In this document: positions 16,317 through 25,671 of the stretch, piece after piece | Layout of the letters: the number at the start of each line of letters is the position of its first letter | How positions within the stretch are numbered: position 1 is the stretch's first letter | Source: Flavipsychrobacter sp. | GTDB taxonomy: Bacteria; Bacteroidota; Bacteroidia; Chitinophagales; Chitinophagaceae | Length of the DNA: 64,000 nt | Reading direction: 5' to 3' | NCBI GenBank assembly: GCA_016786665.1 | Contig: JAEUVZ010000033.1 | Span: 1-64,000, forward strand | The notes under the pieces: generated by a model | Seen by the model: only the letters and a program-made list of their open reading frames with translations | Database searches by the model: none | Told to the model about the DNA's origin: nothing | Made by a program: the position numbers and the translations under genes

Positions 16317-19142
16317 ATGATAAATTCTATTGTCATGAAGCTAACCTTTCTACCCGTTTTACTTATAGCCACGCTTATTGCCACTACCTCATTCGGGAAG
16401 AACGCCGTGGCTGCGACAGAAAATCAAGCGCTCTGGTTTATAGAAAACAAAGGCCAGGTGGTTGACCAATACGGCCGACCGCGCGGGGATATTCAATATG
16501 CTTTGCACACCCCGGCCCTGAATGTATTCGTGGGTAGTGGCGCCCTGCATTACCAGTTTATGCAGGCACAAGAAGGAAACATAAAGAAGCGCGCTTCCTA
16601 TGCTATGCAGCCCCCCGAGCCGGGATACAGCAATGCATACCGAATGGATGTAACTCTGGAAGGCGCAACATGGAATGCTCCTGTAGTTGCCGAAGGCAAA
16701 CTAGCCTATTATGAAAATTATCGCGTAAACACCATGACGGAAATGGTGGCCGTTCGCGCTTTCAGGAAGATAACCTACAAAGACGTGTACCCGCATGTAG
16801 ATTGGGTCATCTACATTAAGAATAATACCCTGGAGTACGACTTCATCATACACCCCGGTGGCAAAGCCACAGATATCCGCCTGAAGTACAGTGGCGCCAT
16901 AAGCCTGAAGATGAATAGCGACGGCAGCCTCACAGCCACCACACCTCTAGGTACAATAGCAGAGCAGGCACCGCTCGCCTTCCTGCCTGATGGAACAAAA
17001 GTTCCTTCGTCATTTTCTATTGAGGGTGATGTGCTTTCTTTCACCGTGGCAGACTACCAACGTAAGCTGATCATAGACCCCATCATATCCTGGAACACCT
17101 ACTACGGCGGCAACGACCGCGATGCCTGTCATGGCGTAGCTACCGATACGGCCGGTAATGTATATGCATGCGGATATAGCTCCAGCGCGAACAATATAGC
17201 TACTACCGGGGTACACCAGCAAATGCTGGCAGCCATGAACGATGGTTACATTGTGAAGTTCGATTCATCCGGTGCACGGCTATGGGCAACTTACTATGGC
17301 GGCACAGCCGACGACTATTTACACTCCGTAGCCATAGACAGGACAGGGTACCTGTATGTAAGCGGTCGTACTGCCAGCGTCGGAATAAGTACCGCCGGTG
17401 TGCACCAGGAAAACCTGGAGGGCACTTCTGATGCCTTACTGTTGAAGATGACAGATGCAGGCCAGTTGGTATATTGCACTTATTATGGCGGTGATGGTAG
17501 CGACTTTGGAAACCGTGTGCGCTGCGATCAGGATAATAACGTATTCCTGTATGGTCCTACCTCTAGTACAAATGCAGGAGCCATCGCTACCACAGGTGTG
17601 CACCAGGGCATTCTGCAAGGAGGTAACGACGCCTATCTCGCTAAGTTTGATAGTGTGGGCGTGCGGCAATGGGGTACTTATTACGGTGGATCCGGATTTG
17701 ATTATGGATGGGATATGGACATAGACTCTTCAGGTGCCATCTATATCTGCGGCAGGGCAAATAGTACAGACTATATCAGCACCCCCGGAGCCTTCCAGGA
17801 AGTGCATGCGGGAGGAGCTGATGCATTCCTGGCAAAGATAGATAACACCACCGGGCATTTGTCGTGGGGCACCTATGTTGGTGATGCGAGCAGTAACCTG
17901 GGCGTGGGTGTAGCCTGCGGACCGGGCAGTGTAGTTTATCTCTGCGGCATCTCGGGTGGTACCAATGCCCTCTCTACCATAGGGGCACACCAAGAGACAA
18001 ACAACGGGGGTAATGACCTCTTCCTGCAGAAGTTTGACAGCGCCGGTGTACGCCTGTGGGGCAGCTACTATGGCGGTGGGCAAGACGAACTGGGCGCACA
18101 GGTAATATGCGCTGCAAATGGTGATGTGTTCCTGTTCGGGCAAACCGAGAGCGATACGGCTATAGCTACTCAGGGGACTTTCCAGGAGGTGAACAACGGC
18201 AGTAGCGACGTGCTGCTGGCAAAGTTTAACAGCGCGGGCACCCGGTTGTGGGGCACCTACTATGGTGGGTCCGGTCTCGACGACTATGCCCAACTCACCT
18301 TATATGGCCCCTATATTTACTTCTGCGGGATTACTACCAGCACCAACCTGCCAGTGACTTCAGGCGCCCACCAACCCACGTACGGCGGCGGCCTTTGGGA
18401 CGGCTACCTGGTAAAATTTACGGACTGCGAGCCGGTAGATGCACTGGTTTCGGCCGTGGGTGATACAACATTCTGTGCAGGCGATAGTGTACTGCTCAAT
18501 GCTAATACAGGCACAGGCCTTACTTACCAATGGCAACTGGACGGTACATACATCTCCGGTGCTACAAGTGATAACTACACGGCCACTGCTGCCGGAAATT
18601 ACACGGTGATAATAACTACTCCGGGCTGTGGCACCAGCGCTTCAATGCCGATGATGGTAACGGTACATCCGTTACCTACGCCAATCATCACCGTCACAGG
18701 AGGGCAACTGAGCACCGGCACCTTTACAGGCTATCAATGGAATGAAAATGGTAGTCCCATACCTGGTGCTACATCATCTAACTACATGCCAACTGCTCCC
18801 GGAAATTACACGGTAACCGTTGTTGATAGCAATGGCTGCGCGGCTACCTCTCCATCCGTACCAGTCAGTGTTGGCAAGCTGGAGGGCGGTGCATCGTGGA
18901 GCCTGTACCCTAACCCCAACAATGGCGCATTTACATTACAAAGAACCATCCCTGGCAGCGAGGCTGTGCAACTGACAGTTGCCGACGTGACAGGAAGAGT
19001 AGTGTATGGAGAAGCCGGCATAGTAAAAAACGGAACCTTAGAAAAAGACATCCGGCTTCCGGCTGCATTACCGGCAGGTGTATATGTGTTGAAAATGACC
19101 TGGGAAAGCACAGTACTCACCTTGCCTTTCGTTAAGCGCTAA
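16317..19142 (+). CDS. SBBP-repeat secreted protein with T9SS type A sorting domain
   Basis: This 941-residue exported protein has a signal peptide (better matched from the Met at 16335). An N-terminal DUF7948-like domain starts FIENKGQ. Seven beta-propeller-type SBBP repeats follow, each beginning W-x-T/S-Y-Y-G-G and carrying an internal D...G.xYxxG element; spacing is about 52-58 residues. Two Ig-like units follow, with the repeated pattern YQW...ISGAT/IPGAT...NYT...AGNYTV. The last 75 residues are a type A T9SS domain ([26 protein letters not shown]). The role is probably surface adhesion or a cell-surface scaffold. It ends 3 bp from the convergent DUF4296 gene, with no terminator between them. 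Confidence 0.88.
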   Translation: MINSIVMKLTFLPVLLIATLIATTSFGKNAVAATENQALWFIENKGQVVDQYGRPRGDIQYALHTPALNVFVGSGALHYQFMQAQEGNIKKRASYAMQPPEPGYSNAYRMDVTLEGATWNAPVVAEGKLAYYENYRVNTMTEMVAVRAFRKITYKDVYPHVDWVIYIKNNTLEYDFIIHPGGKATDIRLKYSGAISLKMNSDGSLTATTPLGTIAEQAPLAFLPDGTKVPSSFSIEGDVLSFTVADYQRKLIIDPIISWNTYYGGNDRDACHGVATDTAGNVYACGYSSSANNIATTGVHQQMLAAMNDGYIVKFDSSGARLWATYYGGTADDYLHSVAIDRTGYLYVSGRTASVGISTAGVHQENLEGTSDALLLKMTDAGQLVYCTYYGGDGSDFGNRVRCDQDNNVFLYGPTSSTNAGAIATTGVHQGILQGGNDAYLAKFDSVGVRQWGTYYGGSGFDYGWDMDIDSSGAIYICGRANSTDYISTPGAFQEVHAGGADAFLAKIDNTTGHLSWGTYVGDASSNLGVGVACGPGSVVYLCGISGGTNALSTIGAHQETNNGGNDLFLQKFDSAGVRLWGSYYGGGQDELGAQVICAANGDVFLFGQTESDTAIATQGTFQEVNNGSSDVLLAKFNSAGTRLWGTYYGGSGLDDYAQLTLYGPYIYFCGITTSTNLPVTSGAHQPTYGGGLWDGYLVKFTDCEPVDALVSAVGDTTFCAGDSVLLNANTGTGLTYQWQLDGTYISGATSDNYTATAAGNYTVIITTPGCGTSASMPMMVTVHPLPTPIITVTGGQLSTGTFTGYQWNENGSPIPGATSSNYMPTAPGNYTVTVVDSNGCAATSPSVPVSVGKLEGGASWSLYPNPNNGAFTLQRTIPGSEAVQLTVADVTGRVVYGEAGIVKNGTLEKDIRLPAALPAGVYVLKMTWESTVLTLPFVKR

Positions 19143-19145
19143 TAT

Positions 19146-19559
19146 TTACTCCGCTGCCGGATTTTTTACCGGCTCGGGTTTGGCAATTTCCGCAGCGTTA
19201 GTGTATTTGTATTTTTCTTCGGCGGCGCTCATGCGGTTCAGTACGTTGGTATACACGGTGTCCAGCTCCGGTGGGTGTTCCCGATACCAGTCCATTGTTT
19301 GTTTAAACCGCTCGTAGGTAAGCTGGTGGTGTTTCAGTATCTCGTTGTAGTAGCGGGACAGCGAGTCCTGGTTTTTAATGCCGTAGTGCTCGGTAGTGTC
19401 CTTCCGTACGGATAGGCTATACACATCGGCCAGTTGCATGTCATACAGCACCTGCTCCAGCGTGGCCCGGGGAATCAGGTCCGGGTTGGTGCCGGTCACT
19501 TCATCCTGGCATGAGGCCAGCAGAAACGAAGCGGAAAGGATAAAAACTATTTTTCGCAC
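19146..19559 (-). CDS. DUF4296 lipoprotein
   Basis: The lipoprotein signal ends in LLASC (Cys17). The conserved DUF4296 core follows: an N-terminal IPRATLEQVLYDMQLADVY stretch and the helical HHQLTYERFKQTMDWY motif, with a Pro/Glu-rich tail. The family is restricted to Bacteroidota and has no assigned function; it is probably envelope-anchored. It is the last gene of the coaBC-DUF4835-DUF4296 operon, 4 bp after the DUF4835 stop. Confidence 0.85.
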   Translation of the reverse strand: MRKIVFILSASFLLASCQDEVTGTNPDLIPRATLEQVLYDMQLADVYSLSVRKDTTEHYGIKNQDSLSRYYNEILKHHQLTYERFKQTMDWYREHPPELDTVYTNVLNRMSAAEEKYKYTNAAEIAKPEPVKNPAAE

Positions 19560-19563
19560 GGCG

Positions 19564-20484
19564 CTATTTAAGGTTATTGTACTTGGCCACGTTCGATATG
19601 TCTATCTGCGAAAGCAAGGCGGCATACTGGGTGCGCTCCTGCTTGGGCAAGGTATTCAGCATGCGTATATACTCATCGCTTTTAGCGGCGAAGATAAACT
19701 GCATCAGTATGCTGCCCGGGTTTTCCTTTTGCACTTGCAGCAGCTTATTGAGTCCCACCAGTATTTTTTGTGTCGACTCAGCAGGTTTGGTAAACATATT
19801 GTCCAGTCCTTCGCGGTGGTACATGTACCAGTAGTTCCTAAGGTCCTGGAAGCGTGAATTTAATACCTGGTCTATTATCCAGTAGCGGTTTCGGTTATTT
19901 TCCACAGCCTTCCAGCCGGTGATGTTCTTGTCTTCAGGGGCGCTGTTCACTATATTCTGCGCTTTCTTAAAATACACTGAGCCGCCATTGGGGGAGAAGC
20001 TCTCATAGTCCAGCCCTATGATAATGTAAGCGTAGTAGGCCAGTACTGCGGAGAGGTTAGATATCATGGGGGTATTGTACACCACCCGGTTATCGTCAAA
20101 CTGCAAGGGGTTGAATTGCGAGTAGTTAAAGGCGAGGTCCCTGTCCATATAGTTTACGGTAGGGCTGGTGTAGTCTGAATTATATACAGGGCGCGAGGCT
20201 TGTATATTCATTGTGCCCACAAAGTCGTCACCATCTACCGTTACTTTCTTGGTGAGGTTGATCATGATATTGACGTTGATTTTTTCGTTCACGCCAAATT
20301 CGTCCGTGGTCCACTTACGGGTATTCATAAAATCGGAGATGGTCTTCTCCATGGTGGTGAATACCTGCGGGTCTACCCCGGTAATGCGGTCGGCCATCAC
20401 CTTTACAATGCACTTCAGCTCCTGTGCCTGCGTGGTTGCCGACAACAGGCAGAGGGCCAGAATATTAAACAGTTTTTTCCGCAT
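19564..20484 (-). CDS. DUF4835 family periplasmic protein
   Basis: A signal peptide ending in TTQAQ precedes about 285 residues matching DUF4835. Conserved elements include an N-terminal ELKCIVKVMADRI-type strand, SRPVYNSDYTSP, then FNYSQFNPLQFDDN and the YYAYIIIGLDYESFSPNGG block. Bacteroidota genomes commonly pair this gene with coaBC, as here, where the start lies 20 nt inside coaBC. The function is unproven. Linkage with a DUF4296 lipoprotein suggests an envelope role. Confidence 0.88.
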   Translation of the reverse strand: MRKKLFNILALCLLSATTQAQELKCIVKVMADRITGVDPQVFTTMEKTISDFMNTRKWTTDEFGVNEKINVNIMINLTKKVTVDGDDFVGTMNIQASRPVYNSDYTSPTVNYMDRDLAFNYSQFNPLQFDDNRVVYNTPMISNLSAVLAYYAYIIIGLDYESFSPNGGSVYFKKAQNIVNSAPEDKNITGWKAVENNRNRYWIIDQVLNSRFQDLRNYWYMYHREGLDNMFTKPAESTQKILVGLNKLLQVQKENPGSILMQFIFAAKSDEYIRMLNTLPKQERTQYAALLSQIDISNVAKYNNLK

Positions 20485-21679
20485 GTCTCAATTCCTGTAT
20501 ATGGTTTACGATTACCGCAGCAGCGTCCTGTTTGCTCTGCAGCGGGTACGAGCGCTGGAAGCCATCGCGGCCTATCAGCGTTATCTTGTTAGAGTCGTGG
20601 CCAAAGCCCGCACCTTCGTCGCGCAGCGAGTTCAGCACTATCAGGTCGGCGTTCTTCCGGTTCATTTTGTCTATCGCGTGTTCCACCTCGTTGGTTGTCT
20701 CCAGGGCAAAGCCTATCAGCAGTTGGTTGTGCGTTTTGCTCTTGCCCAGAGTGGCCAGTATGTCGGGGGTCTTTGTCAGCTGTAACTGTAACGTGCTATC
20801 CGTCTTTTTTATTTTCTCGGCGGCTATCTCTTCCGGCATATAGTCCGCAACGGCGGCGGAAAGTACCGCTATGTCCGACTGTACGAAAGCCTTGGTAGAG
20901 GCATCATACATTTCAGTGGCGCTTTCCACCTGTATAGTCTTTATGTTGGGGTGGTAGGTGCGCAGGTGGGTAGGCCCCAGCACCAGGCATACGCTGGCTC
21001 CTTTATCGGCCAGGGCTTCTGCTATAGCTATGCCCATTTTGCCGGTAGAGAAATTGCCTATAAACCGTACCGGGTCCAGCCGCTCATAGGTAGGGCCGCC
21101 GGTTACCAGGGCTTGTAGCCCTTTCAGTGGTTTATTGTCGTCGGAGAAGTAGCGCGAGAGGTGGTCTACTATATCGTCCGGCTCCGCCATGCGGCCTTCT
21201 CCTATCAGTCCGCTGGCCAGTTCGCCATGGCCCACTGCCAGTACCTGGTTGCCGTAGGAACGGATACGTTTTATATTCTCGCGGGTGGAAGGGTGCAGCC
21301 ACATATCCTCGTCCATGGCCGGCGCTACAAACACCGGGCACCGTGCCGACAGGTAAACGGCGCACACCAGGTTGTCGCACAGGCCATTGGCCAGCTTTGC
21401 CAGGCTGTTGGCGCTGCAGGGGGCTATCAGCATGGCATCGGCCCATAGGCCCAGCTCCACGTGGTTGTTCCAGCTGCTGCCATCCGTTACACTGTTCAGT
21501 ACTGGGTTTTTAGACACCGTAGCCAGTGCCAGCGGGCTCACAAAAGCTTCGGCGGCGGCGGTAGTGAGTACACGCACCTGCGCACCGGCTTTTATCAACT
21601 GGCGCACCAGTTGGGGTGTTTTGTAAGCAGCTATGCTGCCGGTTACTGCCAGCACTATTTTCTTACCTGCAAGTGGCAT
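20465..21679 (-). CDS. coaBC: Bifunctional phosphopantothenoylcysteine decarboxylase / phosphopantothenate-cysteine ligase
   Basis: CoaBC makes 4'-phosphopantetheine for coenzyme A in two steps: CTP-dependent ligation of cysteine, then FMN-dependent decarboxylation. The N-terminal CoaC part shows [15 protein letters not shown], the catalytic-type His in [11 protein letters not shown], and [18 protein letters not shown] stands where many CoaC proteins have PAMNxxM; the Asp is seen in other Bacteroidota as far as I recall. The CoaB part starts [22 protein letters not shown]. The length of 404 is typical. It heads an operon with DUF4835 and DUF4296, overlapping the former by 20 nt. Confidence 0.95.
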   Translation of the reverse strand: MPLAGKKIVLAVTGSIAAYKTPQLVRQLIKAGAQVRVLTTAAAEAFVSPLALATVSKNPVLNSVTDGSSWNNHVELGLWADAMLIAPCSANSLAKLANGLCDNLVCAVYLSARCPVFVAPAMDEDMWLHPSTRENIKRIRSYGNQVLAVGHGELASGLIGEGRMAEPDDIVDHLSRYFSDDNKPLKGLQALVTGGPTYERLDPVRFIGNFSTGKMGIAIAEALADKGASVCLVLGPTHLRTYHPNIKTIQVESATEMYDASTKAFVQSDIAVLSAAVADYMPEEIAAEKIKKTDSTLQLQLTKTPDILATLGKSKTHNQLLIGFALETTNEVEHAIDKMNRKNADLIVLNSLRDEGAGFGHDSNKITLIGRDGFQRSYPLQSKQDAAAVIVNHIQELRHAEKTV

Positions 21680-21756
21680 AAGAAAAGGTTTTATTACAGG
21701 CCTTAATGACCCATTGCAAGGTACGATTTTTAGGAGTTTTTGCCCCAGGGCATCCC

Positions 21757-22431
21757 TTATTTTATGACTATCTTAATATCCTTCAGCCGTTTCTCATAGC
21801 AGTCGGGGCATACTGCGTTGATGTTGGTAAATTCCGCTACGCCGTTGGCGGGCAGGTCTTTAATGAGCGTTTTTACTTCTACGGGTACGTCAAAGCCCTT
21901 TACTTCTACCTGCATGGGCACATTGCCTTTCTTTGCCTTAAAGGTATAGCTCAGTATCTTATACGGGTAGCAATAGCTGGAATTAGGGTAATAGGTGCGC
22001 AGGTACGATTCATTGAGCACTTCCTTCTTATCGGCCATGCCGCTTTTTATTTTGGTGCCCAGGCTGGCGCGGGGTTCGGGTTTGGTTTGGGCATATACGG
22101 TTACCTCTTTCAGTACTTTACCGCTTTTCCGGTTGATGACCGCTACCTTCATGGCCTCATCGGTTTCCATGGGCATGGCGGTTACATTTACCGTGTCTCC
22201 CTTTATTTCGGGTATATCCAGGCGGAGTTTGTTGTGCAGGCTGCGCAGCCCTATTTCTTTCGGGTCTATGTTTTTGCCATATACCTGCAGCACATTAAAG
22301 CCCCCCTCAAACACCATAATGCTGTCTTTGTGATTGCACCACTTATTGCGCACCTGTATAGCAGCGCTGTCCTGCGCCCGGCTACCGGTAGTGGCTAACA
22401 ACAATATGGCCAATATCACAAACGTTCTCAT
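21757..22431 (-). CDS. GldM C-terminal-domain-like exported protein
   Basis: A signal peptide (MRTFVILAILLLATTGSRAQ) leads a 224-residue beta-rich protein. The sequence FNVLQVYGKNIDP, the strand-rich middle, a PxPxASLG segment followed by SGMADKKEVL, and a final FDVPVEV..LIK block resemble the last two domains of GldM. GldM is the periplasmic rod of the T9SS/gliding motor. The TM and helical parts of true GldM are absent, so this is a stand-alone relative rather than the motor subunit. It lies downstream of an ECF sigma factor and an anti-sigma-like gene on the same strand, which could couple it to envelope-stress control. Start 22431 is chosen for the signal peptide. Confidence 0.65.
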   Translation of the reverse strand: MRTFVILAILLLATTGSRAQDSAAIQVRNKWCNHKDSIMVFEGGFNVLQVYGKNIDPKEIGLRSLHNKLRLDIPEIKGDTVNVTAMPMETDEAMKVAVINRKSGKVLKEVTVYAQTKPEPRASLGTKIKSGMADKKEVLNESYLRTYYPNSSYCYPYKILSYTFKAKKGNVPMQVEVKGFDVPVEVKTLIKDLPANGVAEFTNINAVCPDCYEKRLKDIKIVIK

Positions 22432-22468
22432 CACGAAAAAACACTTACTATCAAGGCCCGCCCTGCGA

Positions 22469-22822
22469 CTAATGAACGGCGATCCGGATGGCAATATAGC
22501 AAACAATTGCCAGCAGCAGGACTACCGCGATGGCCAGCCAGCTCCATTTGTTATCTTTCAGGTGCTTGCTGCGCCTTTTATTGCGCGCCCCCAGTTCTTT
22601 TCTTAACTCGTAGTTAATCTTCCCAACCGCCCGCTTTGTTTCTGTTACTTCCAGTTCCTGAAGGCCCTCCAGCGCATCACTTTCCAGCCCTTCCGCTGAG
22701 AGCCATTCCTCTACCTGCCGCTGTTCCTCCGGGCCCAGCTTCCCCTCCAGGTAAGCCAGCAGCTTATCCTCGGGCAACTTGCCTTTTCCACCGGTGGACA
22801 ATATGTCGTTCAGCTCGTTCAT
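22469..22822 (-). CDS. Putative anti-sigma factor, single-pass membrane protein
   Basis: The 117 residues have a cytoplasmic, acidic and helical N-terminal part (LPEDKLLAYLEGKLGPEEQRQVEEWL) and a basic linker. A C-terminal TM helix (about 94-115) follows. No zinc-finger HxxxCxxC motif is present. The start codon overlaps the sigma-factor stop codon by one base, which is typical for a sigma/anti-sigma pair. The function is inferred from position and topology, and the family is not recognised. Confidence 0.7.
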   Translation of the reverse strand: MNELNDILSTGGKGKLPEDKLLAYLEGKLGPEEQRQVEEWLSAEGLESDALEGLQELEVTETKRAVGKINYELRKELGARNKRRSKHLKDNKWSWLAIAVVLLLAIVCYIAIRIAVH

Positions 22823-23391
22823 TACTGTTTCCCCATTTTGCGCAGCAGCAGTATTTTCAGGTTCCGTTTCCCGTTCTGAATATAGCTCTTTACCTGCGTA
22901 AAGGTAAATCCTGTTTTTTCCATTATCTGCTGGTAGCTCATTTTTTCCAGGTAAAATGACACTACCGATACTTTCTGTTCCGAGCTCAGTTCCTGTATCG
23001 CCTCGTTCATTTGCGCCAGCGTATACTCCTGCGCCATCAGTTCTTCCTTATCGGGTCCCGGGGCTTCGCTTACGTGGTTCAGCACCTCTTCGTCGGCTTT
23101 GTAGGTGGTGCCCCTCAGTTGCTGCAGGCAGTGGTTGCGCATCAGCACATACAGCCAGCCTTTAAAGTTCAGTATCTCCCCTTCGGGCAGGTGGGTCAGC
23201 GCTTTCATAAACACCTGCTGCACGGCATCCTGCGCCTCGTCCTTATCCTTCAGGTACTTCATGCCCACACCCAGCAGCAGCAGCGTATAGCGCTGCAGCA
23301 GGTGCCCCAGCACCTGGTTGTCGCTGCTCCTGCGGTGGAGCTGCAACATTTCCTCGTCGCTGTACCGGTTATATTTACTGTTGGCTTCCAA
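22822..23391 (-). CDS. RNA polymerase ECF-type sigma-70 factor
   Basis: This 189-residue sigma factor has regions 2 and 4 only. Region 2 is visible in YLKDKDEAQDAVQQVFMKAL and FKGWLYVLMRNHCLQQLR. Region 4 is visible as VVSFYLEKMSYQQIMEKTGFTFTQVKSYIQNGKRNLK in segments. It should direct RNA polymerase to a small regulon in response to an envelope signal, held by the adjacent anti-sigma-like protein. It is the first gene of a three-gene unit with the anti-sigma-like and GldM-like genes. Confidence 0.92.
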   Translation of the reverse strand: MEANSKYNRYSDEEMLQLHRRSSDNQVLGHLLQRYTLLLLGVGMKYLKDKDEAQDAVQQVFMKALTHLPEGEILNFKGWLYVLMRNHCLQQLRGTTYKADEEVLNHVSEAPGPDKEELMAQEYTLAQMNEAIQELSSEQKVSVVSFYLEKMSYQQIMEKTGFTFTQVKSYIQNGKRNLKILLLRKMGKQ

Positions 23392-23480
23392 TAAGTACCG
23401 TTTCGTTAATAAAGATGGGGATTTTTTGGATTTCCATAAAGGATAAACTTAAATAACCCACAAGTGGGAGAGAACTAAGT

Positions 23481-23502
23481 CCCTCTCCATTTATGGAGAG
23501 GG
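23481..23502. repeat. Palindromic dispersed-type repeat
   Basis: CCCTCTCCAT and ATGGAGAGGG form a 10-bp perfect stem with loop TT, followed by ACGGGGTGAGGTTT. This form of short palindrome plus GGGGTGAGG tail resembles dispersed repeats of Bacteroidota. It lies between the divergent sigma and acyl-CoA dehydrogenase genes. Confidence 0.7.
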
Positions 23503-23531
23503 ACGGGGTGAGGTTTTTCCCTATTTTCTGT

Positions 23532-23539
23532 TACATTTG
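23532..23539 (+). promoter_or_regulatory. Bacteroidota -7 element (TACATTTG)
   Basis: A perfect TAnnTTTG match 32 bp upstream of ATG 23572. A -33 motif is not clear. Confidence 0.5.
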
Positions 23540-23571
23540 CAATTACATTAGATAATATCCATTCTCGTAAT

Positions 23572-24714
23572 ATGAATTTTGAACTTTCAGAAGAACAATT
23601 ATCCGTACAGGCGGCGGCACGCGATTTTGCGCGCAATGAATTGCTGCCCGGCGTTATAGAGCGCGACGAACATCAGAAGTTTCCTGCAGAGCAGATAAAA
23701 AAGCTCGGCGAACTCGGCTTTCTCGGTATGATGGTAGACCCCAAATACGGCGGGTCGGGGATGGACACAGTGTCGTATGTGCTGGCAATGGAAGAGATAT
23801 CGAAGATTGATGCCTCTACCTCTGTATGTATGAGCGTGAACAATTCCCTGGTATGCTGGGGGCTGGAAACCTACGGCAACGAGGAGCAAAAGCAAACATA
23901 CCTTACAGAGTTGGCCTCTGGCCAGAAGATAGGCGCCTTCCTGCTCAGCGAACCTGAAGCCGGCTCTGATGCCACCTCTCAGCGCACCACCGCTGAAGAC
24001 ATGGGCGACTATTACCTGCTGAACGGTACCAAGAACTGGATCACCAATGGCAGCACCGCCTCTTATTACCTGGTAATAGCGCAGACTTACCCTGATAAAA
24101 AACACAAGGGCATCAACGCCCTGATAGTGCATAAAGACTGGCCCGGTGTTACCGTGGGCGGTAAAGAGAATAAGCTGGGTATCCGCGGCAGCGATACGCA
24201 CAGCATTATGTTCCAGGATGTGAAGGTGCCTAAGGCCAATCGTATAGGCGATGATGGCTTTGGTTTCACTTTTGCCATGAAGGTGCTGGCCGGTGGCCGT
24301 ATCGGCATCGCATCGCAGGCGCTCGGTATTGCCAGCGGCGCTTACGAACTGGCCCTGAAGTATTCTAAAGAACGTAAGGCTTTTGGTAAAGAACTGCACA
24401 ACCACCAGGCTATCGCCTTTAAACTGGCCGATATGGCTACGGCTATTGAAGGTGCGCGCTTAATGTGCCTGAAAGCAGCCTGGACCAAAGACCAGGGAGA
24501 AGACTACACGCTTTCGGCCTCTATGGCCAAGCTTTACGCTTCCGAAATTGCACAATGGGTAACCAGTGAGGCCGTGCAGATACACGGTGGCTACGGCTAC
24601 GTGAAGGAGTTCCACGTAGAGCGCCTCATGCGCGATGCGAAAATCACGCAGATATACGAAGGCACCAGCGAAGTGCAGAAGATCGTTATCAGCAGGACGG
24701 TGTTGAAAGACTAG
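23572..24714 (+). CDS. Acyl-CoA dehydrogenase (short/branched/butyryl type)
   Basis: This FAD-dependent enzyme of beta-oxidation or branched-chain amino-acid breakdown oxidises acyl-CoA to enoyl-CoA and passes electrons to ETF. The 380 residues are full length: N-terminal helical domain, middle beta domain with FLLSEPEAGSDA and NGTKNWITNG, and a C-terminal helical domain. The catalytic-type Glu is Glu363 in [10 protein letters not shown], and the ending TVLKD is intact. It is monocistronic with a terminator at 24735. The last 163 bp are duplicated, with about 5 percent changes, at 25381-25543. Confidence 0.94.
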   Translation: MNFELSEEQLSVQAAARDFARNELLPGVIERDEHQKFPAEQIKKLGELGFLGMMVDPKYGGSGMDTVSYVLAMEEISKIDASTSVCMSVNNSLVCWGLETYGNEEQKQTYLTELASGQKIGAFLLSEPEAGSDATSQRTTAEDMGDYYLLNGTKNWITNGSTASYYLVIAQTYPDKKHKGINALIVHKDWPGVTVGGKENKLGIRGSDTHSIMFQDVKVPKANRIGDDGFGFTFAMKVLAGGRIGIASQALGIASGAYELALKYSKERKAFGKELHNHQAIAFKLADMATAIEGARLMCLKAAWTKDQGEDYTLSASMAKLYASEIAQWVTSEAVQIHGGYGYVKEFHVERLMRDAKITQIYEGTSEVQKIVISRTVLKD

Positions 24715-24734
24715 TTTACATTATAATAGAACGA

Positions 24735-24761
24735 AAGCCACCCCCAGTGGGTGGCTTTTTT
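24735..24761 (+). terminator. Intrinsic terminator after acyl-CoA dehydrogenase
   Basis: The stem AAGCCACCC / GGGTGGCTT with loop CCAGT is followed by TTTT. Confidence 0.85.
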
Positions 24762-24808
24762 ATTGCATATATCTCTACTTCTAATTATTTTTATGGAAAT
24801 ATCTGTTT

Positions 24809-25324
24809 ATGAATTTGTTTCTTCTATTGTTTATGCTATTGGGTATCAGCCAGGCAGATAACGGCATCAAGAATGTGTCAAAATATAAACCCTCCACAGC
24901 GGGTAGCCTGCATATGAATGACCCCCTGGAGGGCATATGGAAAATGAAAGAGGATACTGACACGCACAACTATTTTGTATTGCAAAAAGATAAAGAGGAA
25001 CGGAAATTTATAATAACCTACATGAACAGGAGCGGCGACAATCGCGGACTGGAGCATGGCGGGCTTTACTTTATGGATGTGAAAGGGACAACTTACATAG
25101 CCTGCAGCAATTGGATATGGGAGAAGCCGGGATATTTTTTTATGAAGGTAACCGAGGTTGGTAAATTCAAGCTCACTGCCCAATTGGTTGTTGATACGAA
25201 TATCTATAAGATGAAAAGTGATAACGAAATGCGTGCTCATTTCGAGAAGAATGCAACTAACAATGCTTTTGTTGGCGAACCGGTACATTTTGTAAAGAAG
25301 TTCACTTTTAATGATTGGAAGTAG
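24809..25324 (+). CDS. Hypothetical exported protein inserted between acyl-CoA dehydrogenase repeats
   Basis: No family is recognised. A short hydrophobic leader (MNLFLLLFMLLGISQA) suggests export. The rest is a beta-rich domain with DPLEGIWKMKED near residue 40 (a lipocalin-like opening, tentative) and several aromatic strands. The gene lies between the intact acyl-CoA dehydrogenase 3' end and its degenerate duplicate, so it appears to be part of an inserted segment. It has no partner genes, and the upstream region is A/T-rich. Confidence 0.65.
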   Translation: MNLFLLLFMLLGISQADNGIKNVSKYKPSTAGSLHMNDPLEGIWKMKEDTDTHNYFVLQKDKEERKFIITYMNRSGDNRGLEHGGLYFMDVKGTTYIACSNWIWEKPGYFFMKVTEVGKFKLTAQLVVDTNIYKMKSDNEMRAHFEKNATNNAFVGEPVHFVKKFTFNDWK

Positions 25325-25367
25325 GGCTCGCAGATGCGTGTTTCAAGCTGGAAAAGCACAGACTTTC

Positions 25368-25543
25368 CTCCGAAAAAAAACACAATGGGTAACCAGTGAG
25401 GCCGTGCAGATACACGGTGCTACGGCTACGTGAAGGAATTCCACGTAGAGCGCCTCATGCGCGAAGCGAAAATCACGCAGATATACGAAGGCACCAGCGA
25501 AGTGCAAAAGATAGTTATCGGCAGGACGGTGCTGAAAGACTAG
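25368..25543 (+). pseudogene. Duplicated 3' fragment of the acyl-CoA dehydrogenase gene
   Basis: Bases 25381-25543 align with 24551-24714, from CACAATGGGTAACC to the shared stop codon after CTGAAAGAC. About eight substitutions are visible. A one-base deletion (GGTGCTACGG against GGTGGCTACGG) breaks the frame. Homology may reach back to TCCGAAA at about 25368. There is no start codon, so it is a non-functional fragment. It forms a direct repeat around the 24715-25380 segment. Confidence 0.92.
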
Positions 25544-25567
25544 TCCGCTCCAATTTATAGCAAGGGC

Positions 25568-25605
25568 AAAGCCCTCTCTTGGTTTCCCGGGAGAGGGCTT
25601 TTTTA
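25568..25605 (+). terminator. Intrinsic terminator
   Basis: Arms AAAGCCCTCTC and GAGAGGGCTTT are followed by T residues. It lies after the pseudogene fragment and may once have ended the original dehydrogenase transcript. Confidence 0.8.
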
Positions 25606-25671
25606 TTTATTAGATGACGAGTATCTTATTTTTTATGATTGATAAATATTTATATCTTGTTGGGGTAAAGG

